This document shows positions 36,283 to 44,829 of a stretch of DNA of 64,000 nt, in pieces. The notes under the pieces were generated by a model. The model was not told the DNA's origin. It saw nothing but the letters and a program-made list of their open reading frames with translations, and did no database searches. The DNA lies in NCBI RefSeq assembly GCF_000422625.1, contig NZ_KE383895.1:242968-306967 (forward strand). Reading direction: 5' to 3'. How positions within the stretch are numbered: the first letter of the stretch is position 1; the number at the start of each line of letters is the position of its first letter. This DNA is from Adlercreutzia mucosicola DSM 19490. GTDB lineage: Bacteria > Actinomycetota > Coriobacteriia > Coriobacteriales > Eggerthellaceae. A program made the position numbers and the translations under genes.

Positions 36283-38181
36283 ATGCTCTCCGTCGATATC
36301 GAAAAGCTGTATCCCGCGGCCAAGACGCTGGTGAAGGCCCACGCCGCGAGCCGCATTCACGCCAAGGACGCCACGCTGTACGATTTCTCCACCGAGGCCC
36401 AGGCTTGCGCCGAGCAGTATATGGGCTGGGCAGATCTGGCCAGCCACCCCCAGTGCTCGCTGGAGGAGGTACGCACGTTTGCCGATGCGGCCGTGGCCGA
36501 CGGCATCGACACGGTGATCCTCATCGGCCAGGGTGGTTCTACCCAGGCGCCCATGACCATCACGAAGTACAACAAGGTCGACAAGAACCGCGTGTCCTTC
36601 AAGACCCTCGACTCCGACTCGCCAGTGCGCGTGCGCGAGATGCTGACCGGCTGCGACCCCGAGAAGACCCTGGTGATCATCTCGTCGAAGAGCGGCTCCA
36701 CCATTGAGCCGCGCCTGCTGCTGGAGGCCGTGCGCGCCTCTTTCGACAAGACGCTCGGCGCCGACACGGTGAAGCACCTGGTGGCCATCACCGATCCCGG
36801 TTCCGACCTGGAGGCCCAGGCTCGCGCCGAGGGTTGGCGCGCGGTATTCCCCGGCGAGCCCACCGTGGGCGGCCGGTTCTCGGCGCTGTCCATCTTCGGG
36901 CTTTTGCCTGCCGCGCTGGCCGGCATCGACCTGGACGAGTTCATGGCCCACGCCGTGCAGGCCGAAGAGGCGTGCTCGGAAGATGCCATCGACAACCCGG
37001 CCATCAACCTGGCGGCCTTCCTCTACGACAATTACCTGAAGGGCCGCAACAAGTTCTCGTTCCTCACGCCGAAGCGCGGGCGCGTGCTGGGTCTGTGGAT
37101 CGAGCAGCTGGTGGCGGAATCCCTTGGCAAGGAAGGCCAGGGCATCCTGCCGAACATCGAGATCGACTCGCTGCTCTTGACCGACGACCCGGGCGACCGC
37201 AGCATTATCATGTACCAGACCAAGACCGACCTGTGGGACGAGAGCCGCAACTTCGAGATGAGCCTCGCCTACATCGACAACGCTATCCCGCGCCTGAACT
37301 ATCGCATCGAGTCGGTCTACGAGCTGGCCGAGCACTTCATCATGTGGGAGTACGCCATCGCCATGTGCGGTTACTTGATGCAGGTCTGTCCCTTCGACCA
37401 GCCCGACGTGGCATCGGCGAAGGCCGAGGTGATCGAGATCTTGAAAAACGGCCAGCCCGAGCCGAACTTCACCGAGGTGTTCACCGAGACGGTGGACATG
37501 GGCCGCGTGGAAGTGAGTTACGCGCCGGTGTTCGAGGGTTGCGAGGACCTGCACGAGACGCTGTATGCGCTGCTGAGCTCTATCCAGCCGGGCGACTTCT
37601 TCGCACTGAACGCGTTTCTGCCGTTCACGGGCGAAGGCCGCCGCGAGGCCATCGAGACGATCCGCCATGGGGTGGCCGAGTCGTTCTCGGTGGTGTCGTG
37701 TTTGGAAGTGGGCCCGCGCTATCTGCACTCCACCGGCCAGCTGCAGAAGGGCGGCCCGAACATGGGCGTGTACCTGATCCTGTCGGCCGACGAGCTGAAG
37801 GACATCCCTCTGCCCGAGGCCGCCGAGGCCGCCAGCCTGGGCGACTTGGCGAAGGCCCAGGCTGCGGGCGACCTGATCACTCTGGCGAAGCGCGGTCGCC
37901 GGTGTGTGCATTTGCACCTGCCCGACAACTCCGGTGTGACCCTGCGCCTTTTGGCCCAGGTGGTGGAAGACGTGATCGCCGATATCGTGACCGATCGCGC
38001 CCTGGCCGAGGCCGCCGCGGCCGAGGAGGAGGCCGAGCTGGTGGACGGCACGTCCGAGGCGTCGGCCGTGGTGGAGAACGTGGGGGGCTCCGAGGCTGGT
38101 GCCGACGGGGCCGAGGCCACTGACGGGGCCGCCGCGGTGGCGACGGGCGAGGAAGCTCCTGGGGAGCCGGCCATCGGTTAG
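36283..38181 (+). CDS. Glucose-6-phosphate isomerase-like SIS-fold protein
   Basis: A 632-residue protein resembling the isomerase half of bifunctional transaldolase/glucose-6-phosphate isomerase enzymes. Visible parts: sugar-phosphate loop LIGQGGSTQAPMTI, SSKSGSTIEP, and PTVGGRFSALSIFGLLPAALAGIDL, which is close to the family signature. NKFSFLTPKRG and QLVAESLGKEGQG also match that subfamily. No transaldolase domain precedes it. The last 60 residues are an Ala/Glu-rich tail. The ATG at 36283 with AGAGAAGAGGA is chosen over a 37-codon extension. A glycolytic role is likely but not certain. Confidence 0.8.
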   Translation: MLSVDIEKLYPAAKTLVKAHAASRIHAKDATLYDFSTEAQACAEQYMGWADLASHPQCSLEEVRTFADAAVADGIDTVILIGQGGSTQAPMTITKYNKVDKNRVSFKTLDSDSPVRVREMLTGCDPEKTLVIISSKSGSTIEPRLLLEAVRASFDKTLGADTVKHLVAITDPGSDLEAQARAEGWRAVFPGEPTVGGRFSALSIFGLLPAALAGIDLDEFMAHAVQAEEACSEDAIDNPAINLAAFLYDNYLKGRNKFSFLTPKRGRVLGLWIEQLVAESLGKEGQGILPNIEIDSLLLTDDPGDRSIIMYQTKTDLWDESRNFEMSLAYIDNAIPRLNYRIESVYELAEHFIMWEYAIAMCGYLMQVCPFDQPDVASAKAEVIEILKNGQPEPNFTEVFTETVDMGRVEVSYAPVFEGCEDLHETLYALLSSIQPGDFFALNAFLPFTGEGRREAIETIRHGVAESFSVVSCLEVGPRYLHSTGQLQKGGPNMGVYLILSADELKDIPLPEAAEAASLGDLAKAQAAGDLITLAKRGRRCVHLHLPDNSGVTLRLLAQVVEDVIADIVTDRALAEAAAAEEEAELVDGTSEASAVVENVGGSEAGADGAEATDGAAAVATGEEAPGEPAIG

Positions 38182-38280
38182 GCGCAGCGCCCCATAGATT
38201 GCTTGCGCCGGCGACGCGCCATTGCGGTTTTGCGGACGGGCATCCCCCGTTCCCTTCTTCAAAATACGAAAAATGCGCAT

Positions 38281-38312
38281 GGAGGCCTCGGAAGGAGGCC
38301 TCCTGTTTGTTT
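38281..38312 (+). terminator. Terminator-like hairpin after the isomerase-like gene
   Basis: GGAGGCCTC, short loop, GAGGCCTCC, then TGTTTGTTTG. It lies 100 bases past the stop. Confidence 0.6.
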
Positions 38313-38437
38313 GCGATGCGGAAATTTGCGGTTTCGCGAGCTTTCGTTAAATTCCCGATGCGAGAAGATGCAGTTTCTTGCGATTTCGCGAGTTTCTGTG
38401 CGCTGGAAACTCGCGAAACCGCAAATTTCCGCATCGC
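38313..38437. repeat. Palindromic element, family D (28-bp perfect arms)
   Basis: Arms 38313-38340 and 38410-38437 are perfect inverted copies (key bases GAAATTTGCGGTTTCGCGAG); the spacer is 69 bp. The spacer repeats GCGATTTCGCGAGTTTC, an imperfect extra half-arm. It is in the 353-bp gap between the isomerase-like gene and hypF, directly after the terminator. Confidence 0.9.
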
Positions 38438-38534
38438 GGGCCGCACTTTTGCCTACAAAGCATCGACTAAGGGGCGCTCGGCGGGCAAGGTTGGGTAAAC
38501 TAGTGGAAACCTGATTTTCGTTAGGAGCGCGACC

Positions 38535-41111
38535 ATGATCGATGCGGTTGACATTCACGTGAAGGGCATTGTGCAAGGGGTGGGGTTCCGCCCCTTTGTC
38601 TATCGCATGGCGAAGAAGTACCTCATCAACGGCTGGGTGCTGAACGCAGCCGACGGCGTGTACGTCCACGCCGAGGGTGAGAGCAAGCTGGTGGACGAGT
38701 TCATCATGGAGCTGTCCGACAACCCGCCGGCGGCCTCGCGCGTGGAAGAGATCGATATCAAGGAAGTGCCCCTGGAGGACTTCGATAGCTTCGAGATCCG
38801 CTTCTCCGACGACGAGGCCGTGGCCGAGACGACCCTGGTGTCACCCGAGCTGGCCACCTGCGCCGACTGCGTGAACGAGCTCTTCAACCCCAACGACCGC
38901 CGCTATCGCTACCCTTTCATCAACTGCACGAACTGCGGTCCGCGCTTCACCATCATCGATCACTTGCCCTACGACCGCGCCGCCACGTCCATGGCCGCCT
39001 TTCCCATGTGCGAGCGCTGCTCCGCCGAGTATGCCGACCCGCTCGACCGGCGCTTCCATGCCCAGCCCGACGCCTGCTTCGAGTGCGGGCCCTCGGTGAC
39101 GTGGACCGTTGGCGCTGAGGGAGAGGTGGCGCTCGGCCTTACGCGCGAGGAGTCCGATGCCATCTTTGCGGCGGCGGTAGAGATGCTCATGGCCGGGAAG
39201 ATTCTGGCGGTGAAGGGCCTGGGCGGTTTCCATCTGGTGTGTGACGGCAACAACGCCGAGGCGGTGGCCGAGCTGCGCCGCCGCAAGCGCCGCGACGGGA
39301 AGGCTCTGGCGGTGATGGCCCAAGGTATGGGCGATGTGCGGGCGCTGTGCCAGGCGGGCGAGGAAGAGGAGGCGGTGCTCACGGGTTCTGCCCGACCCAT
39401 CGTGCTGCTGCGCAAGCGGCCCAACGGGGCCATCGGCGAAGGCGTGGCCGACGGGCTATCGGAGCTGGGCGTGATGCTACCCTACACGCCGGTGCAGCAC
39501 CTGCTCATGCACGACTTCGCAGCGGCCTGGTATGCGACGCATCCCGACGGGGCCGAGGCGGGCGACGTGCCGGGGCGGCAGGTGCCGCTGCTGGTGATGA
39601 CCTCGGGAAACGTTCACGACGAGCCCATCTGCATCGCCGATGAGGAGGCTCGCGAGAAGCTGGCCGGCATCGCCGACGGGTTTCTGGGGAACAATCGCCC
39701 TATCCTCACACGCTTCGATGACTCGGTGGTGCGGCTTATCCGTGTGGGCGAAACCTCCGAGGGGGCACCGGAGCTCGCGGTGCAGTTTCTGCGCCGTGCC
39801 CGGGGGTTCGCTCCCGTGCCGCTGTCGACGGCGGCTACGGTGACGGCGGCGTCCGAGAACGAGGCGGCTCGAGGGACGGCGACCGGAAGCGGCGCCGCAT
39901 CTGAGGCGGCGACCGACAGCGCCGAGCGTCCTGGTGCGAGCATCATCTTCGCGACGGGCCCCGAGCAGAAGAACACCTTCACGCTGCTGCGCGGCACTGA
40001 TGGTTTCGTGTCCCAGCATATCGGCGATGTGGAAAACGCCGACACCTACGACGCGTGGTTGGCCACCAAGGACCGCTTCGAGAGCCTGTTCGAGATGAGG
40101 CCCACGGCCGTGGCTTGCGACCTGCACCCCGAGTACCTGACGAGCAAGTGGGCCCACCACCAGGATCTTCCCGTGACCGAGGTGCAGCACCACCATGCCC
40201 ATATCGTGTCGGTCATGGCCGAGCACGGGCTGACCGACGCCGTGTGCGGCATCGCCTTCGATGGCACGGGCTACGGCGTGGATGGCGCCATTTGGGGCGG
40301 TGAGGTGCTGCTCGCGAATCGCACCGATTTCGAGCGCTTCGCCAATTTCGCCTATGTGCCCATGCCCGGCGGTGCGGCGGTCATCAAGCATCCGCTGCGC
40401 ATGGCCTACGGCGTGCTGTGGGCCTACGATCTGCTGGACCATCCGGCGGCCGTTGAGGCCTTGGCACCCCTCGGCGAGGAGGCCGAGGTGTGCGACCGTA
40501 TGATCGAGTGTGGTCTGAACACGCCCATGACCTCCTCGGTGGGACGTCTGTTCGACGCGGCCAGCGCCCTTCTCGGCATCTGCGCCGAGCCGAGTTACGA
40601 GGGCGAGGGTGCCATTCTTCTGGAAGCGGCCATGGAGGCAGCCGGGGCCGATGCGCCCGGCGCTGCCGCAGCTGAGGAAGCGGCCGGCGTGGCCGGCGAG
40701 AACGAGCTGGCGGCTCGCGAGCGTTATGCGGTAACGGCCCAGAAGAACGTTGCTACTGAGACGAGCACTGCCGAGGATACCTCGGTGCTCCTGCTGGATG
40801 CCGAGCCCACCTTCCGCGCCTTGCTGGACGACGTGGCGGCAGGCGTGCCGGTGTCGGTGATCGCGCGCCGCTTCCACGACGCCATGGTGAGCGCCATCGT
40901 GATGGTTGCGGAATTGGTGCGCGCGCTGTACGGCATTTCGACGGTGGTGCTGTCGGGCGGCGTGTTCATGAACCGCTACCTCGTGGAGCACGTGTTGCCG
41001 GCTCTGGCCGAGGCGGGCTTTACCGCTGCCATCAACCGCGATCTGCCCCCCAACGACGGCTGCATCAGTTTTGGCCAGGCCGCCGTGGCCTCCGCCCGTT
41101 CGGAGGAATAG
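38535..41111 (+). CDS. hypF: [NiFe] hydrogenase maturation carbamoyltransferase HypF
   Basis: An 858-residue protein with all HypF modules in order: acylphosphatase (VKGIVQGVGFRPFVYRMA), two zinc-finger pairs (CADCVNELF..CTNCGPRF and CERCSAEYAD..CFECGP), YrdC-type carbamoyl-adenylate domain, and Kae1-like transferase (HHHAHIVSVMAEHG, then DGTGYGVDGAIWGGE). It makes the CN ligands of the NiFe active site with HypE. Ala/Glu-rich inserts at about residues 430-470 and 690-750 make it longer than the usual 750 residues. Start at 38535 after AGGAG. Two bases after its stop begins a foreign-looking island; hypC and hypD follow 4.4 kb on. Confidence 0.97.
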   Translation: MIDAVDIHVKGIVQGVGFRPFVYRMAKKYLINGWVLNAADGVYVHAEGESKLVDEFIMELSDNPPAASRVEEIDIKEVPLEDFDSFEIRFSDDEAVAETTLVSPELATCADCVNELFNPNDRRYRYPFINCTNCGPRFTIIDHLPYDRAATSMAAFPMCERCSAEYADPLDRRFHAQPDACFECGPSVTWTVGAEGEVALGLTREESDAIFAAAVEMLMAGKILAVKGLGGFHLVCDGNNAEAVAELRRRKRRDGKALAVMAQGMGDVRALCQAGEEEEAVLTGSARPIVLLRKRPNGAIGEGVADGLSELGVMLPYTPVQHLLMHDFAAAWYATHPDGAEAGDVPGRQVPLLVMTSGNVHDEPICIADEEAREKLAGIADGFLGNNRPILTRFDDSVVRLIRVGETSEGAPELAVQFLRRARGFAPVPLSTAATVTAASENEAARGTATGSGAASEAATDSAERPGASIIFATGPEQKNTFTLLRGTDGFVSQHIGDVENADTYDAWLATKDRFESLFEMRPTAVACDLHPEYLTSKWAHHQDLPVTEVQHHHAHIVSVMAEHGLTDAVCGIAFDGTGYGVDGAIWGGEVLLANRTDFERFANFAYVPMPGGAAVIKHPLRMAYGVLWAYDLLDHPAAVEALAPLGEEAEVCDRMIECGLNTPMTSSVGRLFDAASALLGICAEPSYEGEGAILLEAAMEAAGADAPGAAAAEEAAGVAGENELAARERYAVTAQKNVATETSTAEDTSVLLLDAEPTFRALLDDVAAGVPVSVIARRFHDAMVSAIVMVAELVRALYGISTVVLSGGVFMNRYLVEHVLPALAEAGFTAAINRDLPPNDGCISFGQAAVASARSEE

Positions 41112-41113
41112 GC

Positions 41114-42295
41114 ATGACAACTGTGATGAAGCCGGAGAACGAGGAGCCCCAAGCCGGCGTTTCGCTGGGGGATCCAATTGGTATTCCAGACGATATGTGG
41201 AGCGCGGAAAGAATCGGAACTTCAGCTGCCTGGGATAGGTTTGGATCTAAGCCGCACCCTTCGTTTGAGGATCTGGTCTGTGCTGTCGAAAATGCGGTGG
41301 TGCATACTCGCGATTCCGCCGCGCAGGCTGCGAACAAAGGGCAATTGCTTGCCTACTGGACTGTCGGCAAGATGATTGTCGTATACGAGCAGGATGGCTC
41401 CGATCGGGCAAAATACGGAGATCGTACATTGGTAAAGCTGGCGAAGCGTCTTACGGTGACGTTGGGGCGCGGGTTTTCTCGCACGAATCTGTATTACATG
41501 CGTCAGTTCTATCTAACGCATCAAATTTTCCAGACAGTGTCTGGAAAATTGTTCTGGTCGCATTATTGCGAGTTGCTCAATGTCGATGATGACGCAAAAC
41601 GGGGCTTTTATGAGCATGAAACCGCCAATGCAGGCTGGAGTGTGCGCGAGTTGCGTCGCCAAATGGACAGCATGCTGTTCGAACGTGTGATCAATGCAAA
41701 AGATAGCGTGGATGCGGAAAGCATAAAGGCGCTTGCCTGCGAGGGCATAGCGTATCAACGTCCCGTGGATGCAATGAAATCGCCTGTTGTGTTGGAATTT
41801 CTTGATATCCCTGATGTAAGTGCGCCCTACGAGGGGGAGTTGCAGAAAGCTCTTCTTGCGCAGATTGAGAAATTTATGCTGGAGCTTGGTCGCGGCTTTA
41901 TGTTCGTGGGAAGCAATGTGCGAATCCCCGTAGGGTCGGATAAAGATTACGCTGACATGGTCTTCTATTGCAAGCCGCTCCGAGCTTATGTGATCATAGA
42001 GTTGAAGACAACTAAGTTTATGGCTTGCGCGGTTGGCCAGATCAATGAGTACTTGAATTATTATGCAACTGAAGTTAATGACGAGTACGACAACCCTCCC
42101 ATCGGCATCATTTTGTGCACTGATAAGAATAACGTGCGTGCTGAATATGCGCTCGGAGGGCTAAATAACGCAATTTTCGCGTCGACCTATACTTTGAGGC
42201 TGCCAAATGAGGAGCAGCTTATAGAGCAGGTGCGCAAAACCATCGAAGCAAACGAGCCCAAGATCCTGCCAGTGGAAACAACAATTCCCAATTAG
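41114..42295 (+). CDS. YhcG-family (DUF1016) PD-(D/E)XK nuclease-domain protein
   Basis: A 393-residue protein. The DUF1016 N-terminal domain (LLAYWTVGKMIVVYEQDG, then RGFSRTNLYYMRQFYL and LFWSHYCELLNV) is followed by the C-terminal PD-(D/E)XK domain (ELGRGFMFVGSNVRIP, DYADMVFYC, YVIIELKTTKF) with Asp and Glu-x-Lys in place. YhcG proteins occur in restriction-modification and defence islands. It starts two bases after hypF, has much lower GC than hypF, and overlaps the convergent XRE gene by four bases. It is the first gene of the inserted island. Confidence 0.92.
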   Translation: MTTVMKPENEEPQAGVSLGDPIGIPDDMWSAERIGTSAAWDRFGSKPHPSFEDLVCAVENAVVHTRDSAAQAANKGQLLAYWTVGKMIVVYEQDGSDRAKYGDRTLVKLAKRLTVTLGRGFSRTNLYYMRQFYLTHQIFQTVSGKLFWSHYCELLNVDDDAKRGFYEHETANAGWSVRELRRQMDSMLFERVINAKDSVDAESIKALACEGIAYQRPVDAMKSPVVLEFLDIPDVSAPYEGELQKALLAQIEKFMLELGRGFMFVGSNVRIPVGSDKDYADMVFYCKPLRAYVIIELKTTKFMACAVGQINEYLNYYATEVNDEYDNPPIGIILCTDKNNVRAEYALGGLNNAIFASTYTLRLPNEEQLIEQVRKTIEANEPKILPVETTIPN

Positions 42296-42516
42296 TTGGA
42301 AAAGAGATCTCGAATCTCGACATTAAGGCCTAAGGCAATCTTTTCTATCACGTCGATAGTGGCGTTGGCCTTTCCGTTTTCGATATTGCACAAATAAGAA
42401 TAATCGACACCAATCATAAGACCGAGTCGTCTAATCGACAAGCGCTGAGAAATACGCAAATCCTTAATGCGCCTTCCAAGCGCATGCCGCGCAGTATTTT
42501 TCGCAAGCTGGCTCAC
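42292..42516 (-). CDS. XRE-family helix-turn-helix regulator
   Basis: A 74-residue single-domain Cro/CI-type HTH: LGRRIKDLRISQRLSIRRLG, LMIGVDYSYLCNIENGKANA, and a C-terminal LNVEIRDLF. Such small regulators often control restriction-modification or defence cassettes. It is divergent from the PRTase-DprA-HAD cassette and convergent with the YhcG gene, so it could repress the cassette. Confidence 0.9.
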   Translation of the reverse strand: MSQLAKNTARHALGRRIKDLRISQRLSIRRLGLMIGVDYSYLCNIENGKANATIDVIEKIALGLNVEIRDLFSN

Positions 42517-42633
42517 CGTATAAAGACTAGGATAGCTGTGCGTCTAATTGTTGGTGTATAATCAAACAAATGGCTATTGAATCGAGAACATGGGCGAGTT
42601 TGGCATGTTCAGGGATCATGGGGAGATAGAAGG

Positions 42634-43431
42634 ATGTACCAGAGGTGCCCGAAGTGTGGAGCGGTGGCTTATGCGCGTTCACTGTATGATGACGGCTACT
42701 ACTGCTTCCCGCGGCAGGGCGGCTGTGGGGAAAAGTTTCCGCCTCCCCTTGAATGGGATATGGGCCTGCTCTATTGCAAAATCGGCGCAAACAGGTTTTT
42801 ACGTAACACGATCGAGTGCTTTTCTCATGGTCCCTACTATGCTGTTCGGCATGGCAAGGGCGATCGATTGAGTAAGCTGATTCTTGAAATTAAGAATTCA
42901 TTTCTGGAGTCAACGGAACAGCAGGTGCGTCGCGCATGTGATGAGATATCCAGTATTGTTTCTGCGGATTTGGATAAACTGGTTCAGCGGGACGATCGAT
43001 TTAAAAAAGACCGGCCAGTAGTGATGGCGGTGCCCAGATCAAAGCCAGATGGTTATTGGCATGCATCGCAATTGCAGTTCCGCGTGGCATTGTCGCTTGC
43101 TATCAAGAAAAGTAGGTTAGTAGTTAAGGGCGGCAGTGAGAAGTGGATTATAGATGCCGTTGACTGGATCCAGCGTGTAGCCGAGACGAAGACTACCCAC
43201 AAGCGGAGAATTGCAGACGGTAAGAACAACGGTCCCGATCCCTATCCAGGAATCACGAGGGACACGTGCCAGATACGAAAGAGTGTTAGGGGGAGGCCGA
43301 TCGTCCTCGTTGACGATATATATACGGCAGATGTGGGTATTGACGAAGACTGTGCGCAATTTCTGCTAGATAATGGAGCTTCAAGCGTGCTTCTTTACAC
43401 CCTCGGAAAGACTACTATGCCAGAGAACTAA
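42634..43431 (+). CDS. Zinc-ribbon phosphoribosyltransferase-fold protein (ComF-like)
   Basis: A 265-residue protein. A zinc ribbon (CPKCGAVAYA..CFPRQGGCGEKF, residues 5-40) leads into a type I PRTase region; RPIVLVDDIYTADVGIDEDC is the PRPP-binding loop, with Asp-Asp and a Thr/Gly context like ComF. Ribosome site GGGGAG..AAGG before the ATG at 42634; a GTG-type start further up gives an unlikely extension. Low GC. It is followed 38 bases later by a DprA-like gene. Paired PRTase and DprA-like genes have been reported as an anti-phage system (catalogued as DprA-PPRT in P2/P4 satellite hotspots, from memory). Confidence 0.8.
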   Translation: MYQRCPKCGAVAYARSLYDDGYYCFPRQGGCGEKFPPPLEWDMGLLYCKIGANRFLRNTIECFSHGPYYAVRHGKGDRLSKLILEIKNSFLESTEQQVRRACDEISSIVSADLDKLVQRDDRFKKDRPVVMAVPRSKPDGYWHASQLQFRVALSLAIKKSRLVVKGGSEKWIIDAVDWIQRVAETKTTHKRRIADGKNNGPDPYPGITRDTCQIRKSVRGRPIVLVDDIYTADVGIDEDCAQFLLDNGASSVLLYTLGKTTMPEN

Positions 43432-43469
43432 TAGGGGCAAGGTGCTGATTATGCAAGATAGGGATTACG

Positions 43470-44519
43470 ATGCAGTATTCTGAAGAAACACTCTTTGTTC
43501 TTGCCTGCTCCCTGTGCTCGAAAAATGATGAGTTTGGCAAAGAACGAAACATCGTAAGCGGGCACGCCGGTCTCTCCTGCGCGGATTTCTTCGAGCTTAA
43601 GAGAGGGCAATCGTTTCGGGAGTTCCGTGTCCGATGCGAAGAACGGCTCTCAACTGACGTTGTGGATTTCGATGCGTTTAAGAGAGATGTTGCCTATGTC
43701 TTGGACGGGGAGTGTTTCGACGATGAGCGCGACTTGGTTCTTGACGATGTTTCTATAAAGGGGTTGGTCTCCTTAAGGGATTCCGTCGATGGGATCATTT
43801 CTCCATTTGATCCTGAGTTCCCTCCAATCAATGCAAAGGTGAGGAAGGGCTCGGATAAGCCCTACCTTCTATTCTATAAAGGTGATATAAGCCTGCTTGG
43901 ATGCATCAATGAAAACGTAGCAGTTGTTGGATTGCTGGATCCTGCCGAAGCGGTCGGGCAAAGAGAGAAAAAAATAGTAGAGGCTCTCGTTGAGAATCAA
44001 ATGAACATCGTGAGCGGTCTCGCCAAGGGCTGCGACACTATAGCCCACGAGGTGTGCCTAAAGGCCGGAGGCCGAACTGTTGCGGTGCTGCCATCGCCTA
44101 TCTCTAGTATATATCCAGCGGAGAACAGGGCTCTCGCGCATAGAATCGTTGAGGAAGGAGGACTTTTGGTAACGGAGTACTTTCTTCCACCTCGCAATAA
44201 GTTTGAAGCAAGAAAAAGGTTTGTTGACCGCGACCGACTGCAGGCAATGTTCTCGAAAGCAGTTGTTCTTGCGGCCAGTTACAGGGAGGGCGAAGGGGAT
44301 AGTGGGTCTCGGCATGCCCTTAAAAAGGGAGAAGAATGGGGCCTGCGCACGACGGCTCTCTTTAACGGAGAGAGCGACAATGGGGATCCGCAATTTGGTC
44401 TAAATAAGGATTTGATAGCATCGGGGGTCGCTCCAGCCAGCGAGAGAGTACTTAGAGATATTGTTACTTACCGAGTGGAGATGGAGTCATCTGTCCCGCA
44501 GTTATTCCTGACGATTTAG
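43470..44519 (+). CDS. DprA/SMF-like SLOG-domain protein
   Basis: A 349-residue protein. Its middle region matches the DprA Rossmann-like fold: VAVVGLLDPAE, NIVSGLAKGCDTIAHEVCL, GRTVAVLPSPISSIYPAENRALAHRI, GGLLVTEYF, and GSRHALKKGEEWG near the end. Two DprA hallmarks are altered: G-S-R after the first strand is replaced by GLLD, and the RNRII motif by RDRLQ. That suggests binding of a nucleotide or signal ligand rather than normal DNA uptake. The N-terminal 100 residues are unrelated to standard DprA. It sits between the PRTase and HAD genes in the same direction. Confidence 0.8.
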   Translation: MQYSEETLFVLACSLCSKNDEFGKERNIVSGHAGLSCADFFELKRGQSFREFRVRCEERLSTDVVDFDAFKRDVAYVLDGECFDDERDLVLDDVSIKGLVSLRDSVDGIISPFDPEFPPINAKVRKGSDKPYLLFYKGDISLLGCINENVAVVGLLDPAEAVGQREKKIVEALVENQMNIVSGLAKGCDTIAHEVCLKAGGRTVAVLPSPISSIYPAENRALAHRIVEEGGLLVTEYFLPPRNKFEARKRFVDRDRLQAMFSKAVVLAASYREGEGDSGSRHALKKGEEWGLRTTALFNGESDNGDPQFGLNKDLIASGVAPASERVLRDIVTYRVEMESSVPQLFLTI

Positions 44520-44533
44520 CCTTGTGATCAGCC

Positions 44534-44827
44534 GTGAATAGGGGTGATGGAGTGGGGAGTGTTGCGTTCAGCAAGGTCTGCCCTGAAGATCTAAACGCTG
44601 TTGTCGACAGCATTGGCTGTGGCTTCCAGCTTGCATACGAGCTTCTTGTCATTGCAGGGGGTGATGTCGAGCTTGTGGTCGAGGCGGCGAGAGAGGGCGG
44701 AAAAATCAGCATAACCAAGGCGAAGATCATTGATGCTAGACTCAACTGTATTGAGCAGAAGAACGGGATCGACAATTGTGGCTGCCAAGATCAAGATCGG
44801 CGCGATCTGCATCGTAGCCATTTCTAA
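44534..44827 (+). CDS. Small hypothetical protein of the island
   Basis: A possible 97-residue protein (GTG start, uncertain). The middle (ELLVIAGGDVELVVEAAREG) looks like a small helical UBA-like motif and the C-terminus is rich in Asp, Arg and His. It lies between the DprA-like and HAD genes with 14-base and 2-base spacings, which supports a real, coupled gene. The ribosome site is poor and no family is recognised. Opposite-strand frames here look like shadows. Confidence 0.4.
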   Translation: MNRGDGVGSVAFSKVCPEDLNAVVDSIGCGFQLAYELLVIAGGDVELVVEAAREGGKISITKAKIIDARLNCIEQKNGIDNCGCQDQDRRDLHRSHF

Positions 44828-44829
44828 CC

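Noticed and set aside
38313-38437. Family D palindrome as a simple terminator pair
   Set aside because: A separate terminator lies just upstream, the arms are far apart, and no T-run follows.
44464-44821. Minus-strand frames opposite the small island gene (Ser/Thr-rich)
   Set aside because: All neighbours are on the plus strand with tight spacing. The antisense frames lack start sites and motifs.
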